Below are positions 1 to 5,350 of a stretch of DNA of 5,976 nucleotides, piece after piece. The stretch lies in assembly GCA_015655565.1 (NCBI GenBank), contig JAATEU010000481.1, positions 1 through 5,976 on the forward strand, read 5' to 3'. The stretch is from Clostridiales bacterium (lineage in GTDB: Bacteria; Bacillota; Clostridia; Lachnospirales; Lachnospiraceae). Within the stretch, counting starts at the first letter, position 1; each line of letters starts with the position of its first letter. The position numbers were made by a program, and so were the translations under genes. Below the pieces are notes generated by a model, which saw only the letters and a program-made list of their open reading frames with translations, did not search any database and was not told the DNA's origin.

Positions 1-1
1 A

Positions 2-1294
2 TATGTTGCTTCAGGTAAGATTACGATAGATGGAATAACAGCAGTTATGGGTACTAAGGTAAAAGCCGGGCAGGAAGTATTATTACAGGGAAAACCTGTT
101 GATACGGATGAGTCTTTGGCTTTTATCGCCTTTCATAAACCAAAGGGAATCGTATGTACAACGGATAAAAGAGAAAAAAATAATATCATAGATTTTATTC
201 AATACGGTAAAAGAATTTATCCCATAGGAAGGTTGGATAAGGAATCGGAAGGCTTAATATTACTTACGAATGACGGTAATATCGTAAATAAAATATTACG
301 TGCAGGTAATAATCATGAGAAGGAATATGTGGTAACAGTAAATAAAACTATTACTTCTGAATTTTTAAAAGAAATGAAATCCGGAGTCCCTATACTTGAT
401 ACTGTAACACTTCCGTGCGAAATTAAAGTTTTAGATAAATTTATATTTCAAATAATCCTTACCCAGGGCTTAAACCGGCAGATCAGAAGAATGTGTGAAT
501 ACTTTGATTATAAAGTAATATCACTGAAGAGAACAAGAATTATGAATATTAATTTAGGGCATCTGCAGGTTGGAGGTTATCGTAATGTAACGGAAAAGGA
601 AATCGCAGGACTGAATAAATTAATCAGTAAATCTGTTAATACACCGGATACTATCTGGAATTCCATGGAAGATGCTTCGGATGAAGATACAGGTAAAAGT
701 AAAAGAGATTATCGTTCAAAATCCTCCCGGAGTATATATAAAGCTTCTGCCAAAAAAGCTGAATTAAAAAAAGAGCTGGCTCCAAAGAGTTTAAAAAAAG
801 AAACCTATTCAAAGCATGATTCCTCTGGTAGAGCCATAACCAAAGATAATAAATATTATAAGGATATTAGCAGCCATAAAGACAAAAGCAATGAAGACGA
901 AAACAATAAGGACAAAAACAATAAGGACAAAAGCATTAGAGACAAAAACAATAAAGATAAAAATATTAAAGATAAAAATATTAAAGATAAAAATATTAAA
1001 GATAAAAATATTAAAGATAAAAACATTAAGGAAAAAAGCAGAAAAGACAAGAACATTATTAAAGATAAAAATATTAGAGATAATAGTATTAATAAAGTTG
1101 TGAAAGATACAAACAACAAAGACAAAAACAACAATGATAAAAATAATAAAGACAAAAGTAATAAAGGCAAAAGTAATAAAGACAAAAATAATAAAGACAA
1201 AAGCAGTAAAGCTAAAATAATGGAACGTTCATATAAAATGCAGAAACAGACAAATAAAAAACCTGAAAAAAGTGCTCTGCGAGGGAAAAAGTGA
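2..1294 (+). CDS. rluF: 23S rRNA pseudouridine synthase RluF type, 5'-truncated, with long Lys-rich tail
   Basis: This enzyme isomerises a uridine in 23S rRNA to pseudouridine (U2604 in E. coli RluF). The frame is open from base 2 with no stop, so the start lies outside the window; the ATG at 47 is internal. The residues before it (SGKITIDGITAVMGTKVKAG) are the end of an S4 RNA-binding domain. The RsuA/RluB/E/F catalytic domain follows, with GRLDKESEGL carrying the catalytic Asp (codon 236-238). The RluF-like stretches NKILRAGNNHEKEY, SGVPILDTVT and QGLNRQIRRMCEYF then follow, and RTRIMNINLG closes the fold. That pattern favours RluF over RluB/RluE. The domain ends near base 650. The remaining 210 or so residues are a hydrophilic, Lys/Asp/Asn-rich tail with pentapeptide repeats, absent from E. 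coli RluF. The stop overlaps a possible GTG start of the ligase frame (GTGA at 1291-1294), suggesting co-transcription. The family call is secure; the exact target uridine is inferred. Confidence 0.94.
   Translation, partial: YVASGKITIDGITAVMGTKVKAGQEVLLQGKPVDTDESLAFIAFHKPKGIVCTTDKREKNNIIDFIQYGKRIYPIGRLDKESEGLILLTNDGNIVNKILRAGNNHEKEYVVTVNKTITSEFLKEMKSGVPILDTVTLPCEIKVLDKFIFQIILTQGLNRQIRRMCEYFDYKVISLKRTRIMNINLGHLQVGGYRNVTEKEIAGLNKLISKSVNTPDTIWNSMEDASDEDTGKSKRDYRSKSSRSIYKASAKKAELKKELAPKSLKKETYSKHDSSGRAITKDNKYYKDISSHKDKSNEDENNKDKNNKDKSIRDKNNKDKNIKDKNIKDKNIKDKNIKDKNIKEKSRKDKNIIKDKNIRDNSINKVVKDTNNKDKNNNDKNNKDKSNKGKSNKDKNNKDKSSKAKIMERSYKMQKQTNKKPEKSALRGKK
875..1216 (+). repeat. Degenerate Lys-rich pentapeptide repeat region in the rluF tail
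   Basis: The reading frame encodes about 23 imperfect pentapeptides of consensus K-D-K-(N/S)-(N/I), roughly two lysines in five residues. At DNA level the units are variants of a 15-bp A-rich word (for example with AATAAGGACAAA or AATAAAGACAAA), strongly purine-biased on the plus strand. Because the unit is a multiple of three, gain or loss of copies keeps the frame. The low complexity also leaves other frames open by chance. A basic, probably disordered RNA-binding extension is inferred. Confidence 0.9.
953..1027 (+). repeat. 15-bp perfect tandem repeat (minisatellite core), 5 copies
   Basis: Unit AAAGATAAAAATATT encodes Lys-Asp-Lys-Asn-Ile. Copies at 953-967, 968-982, 983-997 and 998-1012 are identical. 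The fifth, 1013-1027, differs by one silent T-to-C change in the Asn codon. The identity including third codon positions points to recent slippage expansion within the older degenerate repeat around it. Confidence 0.95.
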
Positions 1295-1334
1295 AATTAA
1301 TCCTGACATATATTTTTCACGTAGGCATGCAGAT

Positions 1335-1341
1335 GGAGAAG
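1335..1341 (+). promoter_or_regulatory. Ribosome binding site supporting the ligA start at 1345
   Basis: GGAGAAG lies with its GGAG core six bases before ATG 1345. From this start the protein numbering coincides with E. coli LigA through domain Ia (Tyr22, Tyr35 and Asp36 line up without a gap). A competing site GAGGG (1281-1285) precedes GTG 1291, which would add 18 residues not expected in the family. ATG 1333 is also possible. Confidence 0.55.
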
Positions 1342-1344
1342 AAT

Positions 1345-3306
1345 ATGGAAAATAAGCTGGACAGGATGAAAGTACTGGTGGATCTGTTAAATGAAGCCGG
1401 CAAGACCTATTATCAGGAAAATCGTGAAATCATGAGCAATTTTGAGTATGATGGGCTGTACGATCAACTTCTGGAATTGGAGAAAGAGACCGGAGTGGTA
1501 TTGTCCAACAGCCCATCAATACATGTGGGATATGAAATTTTGAGTGAATTACCCAAGGTCCGGCATGATATTCCTATGTTGTCCCTGGACAAAACGAAAG
1601 AGATACCCACCCTAAAGGACTGGCTTGGTAAGCAGCAGGGCTTATTATCCTGGAAGTTAGACGGACTTACGATTGTCTTAACTTATAAAGAAGGAAAATT
1701 ATTCAATGCTGTTACCAGAGGAAACGGTGAATATGGAGAAGTAATAACTAATAATGCTAAAGTATTTAAAAACGTACCTCTTAATATTACTTATTTGGGA
1801 GATATGGTTTTGCGGGGAGAAGCAGTTATTAAATATACCGATTTTGAGAAAATAAATGCTGAAATCGAAGATGCGGAAGCAAAATATAAAAATCCAAGAA
1901 ATTTATGTAGCGGCAGTGTAAGGCAGTTAAACAATGAAATAACCGCAAAGAGGAGGGTTCATTTTTTTGCTTTTCAATTGGTAGGTACGGCAGGAGATGT
2001 GGAATTTCCTAATTCCAGGAGAAATCAGTTATTATGGTTGAAAAGCCTGGGATTTGATATAGTTGAGAATAAACTGGTTAATGAAGAGGAATTGGAGGAG
2101 GAGGTCACATGGTTTTACGAGCATGTAACGGAAAATGATTTTCCCTCCGATGGATTGGTATTAACCTATGATGATATTGTATATGGCAGATCCCTTGGGT
2201 CAACGGCCAAATTTCCACGAGATTCCATCGCTTTTAAATGGGTAGACGAGACACGGGAAACCACTTTAAATGAAGTTGAATGGAGTGCCTCAAGAACCGG
2301 TTTGATTAATCCTATTGCAGTTTTTGAACCGGTAGAACTGGAGGGTTCTACCGTATGCCGTGCCAGCATTCATAATATCAGCATAATGGAAGCTTTAGAA
2401 CTTGGTGTTGGAGATATTATAGAGGTATATAAAGCAAATATGATTATTCCTCAAATTGCTGATAATTTAACAAGGAGCGGGCACATTGAGATTCCTGAAG
2501 TCTGTCCGGTTTGTCAACATCCGGCACAGCTGCGTCAGGAAAATGAAGTGAAGTCCTTATATTGTACAAATCCGGATTGTCTGGCCAAGAAAATAAAATC
2601 CTTTACTCATTTTGTCAGCCGGGATGCTATGAATATGGAAGGATTATCTGAGGCTACCATAGAAAAATTAATTGCAAAGGGAATGATAAAGGAATTAGCA
2701 GACCTTTTTCATTTAAAAAAATATAAAGAAGAGATCGTTACTATGGAGGGGTTTGGTGAAAAGTCTTATCAAAATCTCATTTCCTCTGCTGAAAAAGCAA
2801 GAAATACCTCACCTGCTAAATTTTTGTATAGTTTAGGCATACAGAACATTGGTTTGTCTAATGCAAAATTAATCTGCAGGGAATTCGGCAATCATTTTGA
2901 TGAAATGAGGGAGGCGGATAAAGAAAGGCTATTAACAATTCCCGGTGTAGGAGAGGTAATTGCAGATTCTTTTATTGAATTTTTTCAAAATAAAAATAAC
3001 AGGATTATGGTTGATGATTTAATGAAAGAGATTAAATTTGAAGAACAGGATATACAGGGTAATAATCTTATTTTAACCGGTAAGACTTTTGTAATTACCG
3101 GTTCCGTGGTTCAATATGCCAGCCGTAATGAGGTAAAGGAAGTAATTGAGCAGAATGGCGGAAAAGTAACCGGTTCCGTTACTGCAAAAACCGATTATTT
3201 AATAAACAATGATAATTTATCTAACTCTTCGAAAAATAAAAAGGCTAAGGAATTAGGAATTCCGGTTATTACAGAGGAAGAATTTGTTAAAATGATATCC
3301 TTATAG
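1345..3306 (+). CDS. ligA: NAD-dependent DNA ligase LigA (divergent active-site variant)
   Basis: It seals nicks in duplex DNA using NAD+ in replication and repair. Numbering from ATG 1345 gives 653 residues (E. coli has 671). In order: domain Ia (about 1-65, with FEYD at 33-36); the adenylation domain with KLDG at 104-107 (Lys104 is the adenylated residue), RGE at 158-160, NPRN at 183-186 and IAFK ending at Lys298; then an OB fold. The zinc finger has Cys387, 390, 407 and 412, followed by helix-hairpin-helix repeats (about 415-560) and a C-terminal BRCT domain (from about 577, GKTFVITGS). Several residues essential in E. coli are changed: His23 to Tyr, Asp32 to Asn, Glu113 to Ser (residue 102 here) and motif IV Lys290 to Thr (residue 274). 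The frame is intact with conserved architecture, so it looks functional, but possibly a specialised subfamily or a second ligase. It follows rluF closely. GTG 1291 is an alternative start giving 671 residues. Confidence 0.95.
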   Translation: MENKLDRMKVLVDLLNEAGKTYYQENREIMSNFEYDGLYDQLLELEKETGVVLSNSPSIHVGYEILSELPKVRHDIPMLSLDKTKEIPTLKDWLGKQQGLLSWKLDGLTIVLTYKEGKLFNAVTRGNGEYGEVITNNAKVFKNVPLNITYLGDMVLRGEAVIKYTDFEKINAEIEDAEAKYKNPRNLCSGSVRQLNNEITAKRRVHFFAFQLVGTAGDVEFPNSRRNQLLWLKSLGFDIVENKLVNEEELEEEVTWFYEHVTENDFPSDGLVLTYDDIVYGRSLGSTAKFPRDSIAFKWVDETRETTLNEVEWSASRTGLINPIAVFEPVELEGSTVCRASIHNISIMEALELGVGDIIEVYKANMIIPQIADNLTRSGHIEIPEVCPVCQHPAQLRQENEVKSLYCTNPDCLAKKIKSFTHFVSRDAMNMEGLSEATIEKLIAKGMIKELADLFHLKKYKEEIVTMEGFGEKSYQNLISSAEKARNTSPAKFLYSLGIQNIGLSNAKLICREFGNHFDEMREADKERLLTIPGVGEVIADSFIEFFQNKNNRIMVDDLMKEIKFEEQDIQGNNLILTGKTFVITGSVVQYASRNEVKEVIEQNGGKVTGSVTAKTDYLINNDNLSNSSKNKKAKELGIPVITEEEFVKMISL

Positions 3307-3373
3307 TTGCCTGACCCTATAACATTAATCTTTTTTGTCTTCTTACAGAAAATATAAAATAAATAGAAAAGAT

Positions 3374-3378
3374 GGTGA
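3374..3378 (+). promoter_or_regulatory. Ribosome binding site of metA
   Basis: GGTGA, the 3' part of the consensus AGGAGGTGA, stands six bases before ATG 3385. The resulting N-terminus [11 protein letters not shown] matches the usual MetA start, so this start is well supported. The 78-bp gap after ligA shows no terminator hairpin and no convincing promoter. Confidence 0.6.
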
Positions 3379-3384
3379 AAAAAC

Positions 3385-4290
3385 ATGCCTATTAAAGTAC
3401 AAAGTGATTTACCGGCAAAACGAATATTAGAAGATGAAAATATATTTATCATGGATGAAACCAGAGCCATGCATCAGGATATACGGCCTCTCCGTATTGC
3501 AATTTTAAATCTCATGCCGCTTAAGGAAGATACGGAGGTTCAATTATTGCGCTGTTTATCCAATACTCCTCTGCAGGTTGATATCACTTTTCTGACAACT
3601 GGATCTTATGTGGGAAAGAATACGGCTGCGAGTCATCTGGATCAGTTTTACATGACTTATAAAGAAGTTAAAGATCTAAAATTTGACGGCCTGATTATTA
3701 CAGGGGCACCGGTTGAACAGATGGAATTTGAAGAAGTTAATTACTGGGAGGAATTAGTGGAGATAATGAAGTGGTCAAAGAAAAACGTTACTTCCACACT
3801 GCATATTTGTTGGGGAGCCCAGGCTGGACTTTATTATCATTATGGAATACGTAAAGTTTTTTTGGAACAAAAAATGTTTGGGGTATTCCCTCATCGGGTA
3901 TTAAATCGAAAAGAACCATTTATACGGGGATTTGATGATGTCTTTTATGCACCCCACTCCAGGTATACAACGGTAGCAAGGGAGGATATTATAAATAACC
4001 CTGCTCTGACCATTTTAGCAGAATCGGATGAAGCCGGTGTGTTTATTGTTATAGCCGACGAAGGCAGACAGATTTTTGTAATGGGTCATCCGGAGTATGA
4101 CAGAATTACTTTAGATAAGGAATATAAAAGGGATAAAGAAAAAGGAATGGACATTCAGATACCAAAAAATTACTACCCGGCTGACAAGGCTGACAATAGA
4201 CCTAATTTAATTTGGAGGGCCCATTCGAATGCCATGTATACTAACTGGCTGAACTACTACGTATATCAGGTTACACCTTACGACTTGTAG
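3385..4290 (+). CDS. metA: Homoserine O-acetyltransferase (MetA family)
   Basis: It acylates the hydroxyl of L-homoserine, the first committed step of methionine synthesis, in the cytoplasm. The protein is 301 residues, normal for the family, and numbering coincides with E. coli MetA. The catalytic set is visible: nucleophile Cys142 in [16 protein letters not shown], and His235 and Glu237 in [23 protein letters not shown] contains Glu111. In characterised MetA proteins Glu at 111 goes with acetyl-CoA and Gly (E. coli) with succinyl-CoA, so the acyl donor is most likely acetyl-CoA despite the common succinyltransferase label. The sequence is not homologous to the alpha/beta-hydrolase MetX. No S-box (SAM) riboswitch or T-box fits in the short leader. 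It may be expressed from the upstream genes; transcription ends at the hairpin about 70 bp downstream. No other methionine gene is in the window. Confidence 0.95.
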   Translation: MPIKVQSDLPAKRILEDENIFIMDETRAMHQDIRPLRIAILNLMPLKEDTEVQLLRCLSNTPLQVDITFLTTGSYVGKNTAASHLDQFYMTYKEVKDLKFDGLIITGAPVEQMEFEEVNYWEELVEIMKWSKKNVTSTLHICWGAQAGLYYHYGIRKVFLEQKMFGVFPHRVLNRKEPFIRGFDDVFYAPHSRYTTVAREDIINNPALTILAESDEAGVFIVIADEGRQIFVMGHPEYDRITLDKEYKRDKEKGMDIQIPKNYYPADKADNRPNLIWRAHSNAMYTNWLNYYVYQVTPYDL

Positions 4291-4357
4291 GCAAAATGTT
4301 GAAAAAACCGGATTTACCAGTACAGCGTTTTTTAAATAACGGGCCGGAACACGCTCC

Positions 4358-4387
4358 AGGCATTACTTTTGAGGTAATGCCTTTTTG
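4358..4387 (+). terminator. Rho-independent terminator after metA
   Basis: AGGCATTAC (4358-4366) pairs perfectly with GTAATGCCT (4374-4382) across a seven-base loop, followed by a run of T (4382-4386). It lies 67 bp past the metA stop and probably ends the rluF-ligA-metA transcript. There is no long A-run before the left arm, so it is mainly a plus-strand terminator. Confidence 0.85.
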
Positions 4388-4629
4388 ATGTATTTTCTGT
4401 TTTTTTCTCCTTTCTTTCATGCCCTAAGCATCATTTATCTGCATATCTAATTTGACATTCTATTTATATATACCATGCATAGCTGCATAAAGCGTCTATA
4501 ATACGATAGTAATTAAAAATAAAAATACCCGGACCCATCTGTAATATAATGATTCCGATTATATAGTTATAAAAGTTACTGCAAAAGGAAGATAACCTGG
4601 AAAAAAATAACATATTTAAGCAAAATCTC
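4388..4629. other. Gene-free AT-rich intergenic stretch
   Basis: This stretch has no credible coding frame on either strand and no RNA gene or riboswitch fold that I can recognise. It includes a perfect -35-like TTGACA (4452-4457) without a matching -10 at 16-18 bp, and isolated TATAAT words (4497-4502, 4545-4550) without a -35 partner. It separates the housekeeping block from the decayed accessory-type region. Confidence 0.6.
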
Positions 4630-4658
4630 TTTACGAAATATCATTTGTTAGTTATAAT
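4630..4658 (+). promoter_or_regulatory. Probable sigma-A promoter upstream of the DUF362/BtrH-like region
   Basis: TTTACG (4630-4635, four of six matches to TTGACA) and a perfect TATAAT (4653-4658) are 17 bp apart, the optimal spacing. The start of transcription would fall near 4665, leaving a leader of about 50 bases before the SD and ATG at 4717. It is the best promoter candidate in the intergenic region and would drive everything to the right edge. Prediction from consensus only; AT-rich DNA yields such matches by chance. Confidence 0.5.
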
Positions 4659-4716
4659 ATGAAATGTAATGATTTTTATCTGCACGGATATAAATCAAAA
4701 GGCGAGGTGTTGTAAT

Positions 4717-4749
4717 ATGAAATTAGAAGTGAGCAAAACTCAAGGGTAA
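4717..4749 (+). CDS. Ten-codon ORF, possible leader peptide or gene-start remnant
   Basis: ATG at 4717 is preceded by GGCGAGGTG (4701-4709), a reasonable ribosome binding site, and the frame encodes MKLEVSKTQG before TAA. It matches nothing I recognise. It could be a leader peptide, the surviving start of a deleted gene, or, with a third indel in the GGG at 4744-4746, the original N-terminus of the DUF362 gene: the next frame is open from 4733 straight into that gene. No attenuator hairpin is obvious after it. The initiation signals are real, but the coding status is doubtful. Confidence 0.2.
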   Translation: MKLEVSKTQG

Positions 4750-4762
4750 TACAAAAATCGAT

Positions 4763-4769
4763 AGGGGGG
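4763..4769 (+). promoter_or_regulatory. Relict ribosome binding site of the DUF362 pseudogene
   Basis: AGGGGGG lies five bases before ATA 4775, exactly where the family N-terminus (KEATVTIVKI) begins. No ATG, GTG, TTG or CTG occurs in this frame between 4733 and 4838. The simplest reading is a former ATG now mutated to ATA behind a surviving SD sequence. Confidence 0.45.
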
Positions 4770-4774
4770 TTATT

Positions 4775-5350
4775 ATAAAGGAAGCAACAGTTACTATTGT
4801 TAAAATTAAAATTAAAAATGAAAATTATAAGGGTGCTGTGAAAGAATTGTTCAAGTTTTTGGGAGGAGTAAATCGAATTATTTGTCCTCTTAGTAAATTT
4901 TTATTAAAACCAAATTGGGTTACAGATAAGCATTACACAAGCAGTGCAGTTACAAATACGAATTTGATAAAGGCGTGCGCTGAGATATTGCTTGAAAATT
5001 CAGCAAAACATATTACCATAGCTGACAGTGCCATGATTGGCAAGAAAACAGATGTGGTTATCAAAGTGAATGAAGTTGATAAAATTATCTTCAAAAAGAG
5101 TAGATGCCGTTGATTTTAAACAATCAGAATACACAAGGGTACTTGTTCCAAAAGCTTTAAATTACCGGCGTTTGTCAATTCCAAATGTATTATTGGAAAG
5201 TGATGTTATCATTAATATGCCTGTTATGAAAACTCATGATACTTTTCCGTTTCGTTGGGCTTAAAAAACAGGAAGGGAATACTTTTAAATAATGAAAAAG
5301 AAAATTCTATACGTGAGGATGAAGGAGGAGAAGGGCTATGGTCAGTGTGA
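4775..5350 (+). pseudogene. DUF362-family protein, N-terminal half, frameshifted and truncated
   Basis: Three segments together read as a DUF362 N-terminal half of about 190 residues. Segment 1 (4775 to about 5097) has FLLKPNWVTDKHYTSSAVTN and ITIADSAMIGKKTD. Segment 2 (about 5098-5249) has VDAVDFKQSEY, SIPNVLLESDVIINMPVMKT and HDTF. Segment 3 (about 5250-5350) has VSLGLKNRKG and ends at TGA 5348-5350. Segments 1 and 3 share a frame and segment 2 is shifted by one. One extra A in the A-run at 5093-5097 and one missing base near 5247-5250 restore FKRVDAVDF and TFPVSLGLKN. The start is also missing (ATA at 4775; GTG 4838 is inside the domain). Intact relatives are roughly 300-400 residues, so the C-terminal half is gone. 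DUF362 has no assigned reaction. The broken frame could partly be sequencing error, but the lost C-terminus cannot. The family call is strong; pseudogene status is likely. Confidence 0.8.
5322..5330 (+). promoter_or_regulatory. Strong ribosome binding site of the BtrH-like gene
   Basis: AAGGAGGAG stands seven bases before ATG 5338, the best SD match in the window. It sits inside the last codons of the DUF362 remnant, so the downstream start does not depend on that frame being intact. Confidence 0.8.

Noticed and set aside
891..1103. Plus-strand frame of Lys/Thr/Ile repeats in another phase of the same array
   Set aside because: Low-complexity A-rich repeats leave several phases free of stops; the rluF frame continues from a real enzyme domain and is the one expected to be translated.
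856..1200. Leucine/serine-rich minus-strand frame that looks like a membrane protein
   Set aside because: It is the complement of the Lys-rich repeat tail (AAA/AAG/GAC read backwards as Leu/Phe/Ser codons); it has no independent start signals or family resemblance.
875..1216. Regularly spaced short repeats resembling a CRISPR array
   Set aside because: Units are 15 bp and directly abutting, with no unique spacers, no 23-37 bp repeat, and they lie inside a coding frame.
2166..2369. Minus-strand frame inside ligA
   Set aside because: It is antisense to a conserved adenylation-domain region, with no start signals or known family.
3307..3384. Promoter or SAM riboswitch/T-box upstream of metA
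   Set aside because: The gap is only 78 bp, too short for those RNAs with a terminator; the TATAAA at 3353-3358 has no -35 at proper spacing.
3195..3470. Minus-strand frame across the ligA end and metA start
   Set aside because: It is antisense to the BRCT domain and the metA N-terminus; its hydrophobic look comes from complementing A/T-rich codons.
4296..4388. Thirty-codon frame after metA (MLKKPDLPVQRF...)
   Set aside because: It runs through the terminator hairpin and ends in its T-run, has only a weak SD overlapping the metA stop, and resembles nothing known.
4452..4480. Perfect TTGACA as a promoter -35
   Set aside because: No -10-like hexamer occurs at 16-18 bp; the nearest TATAAT is about 39 bp away.
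4586..4660. Possible short frame from CTG 4597 behind AGGAAG
   Set aside because: CTG initiation is rare, the frame is only about 21 codons with no recognisable family, and it overlaps the better-supported promoter.
5092..5098. Programmed -1 frameshift at C AAA AAG in the DUF362 gene
   Set aside because: The heptamer resembles the dnaX slippery site, but a -1 shift leads to the wrong frame; the observed continuation needs a +1 shift, and a second opposite shift follows.
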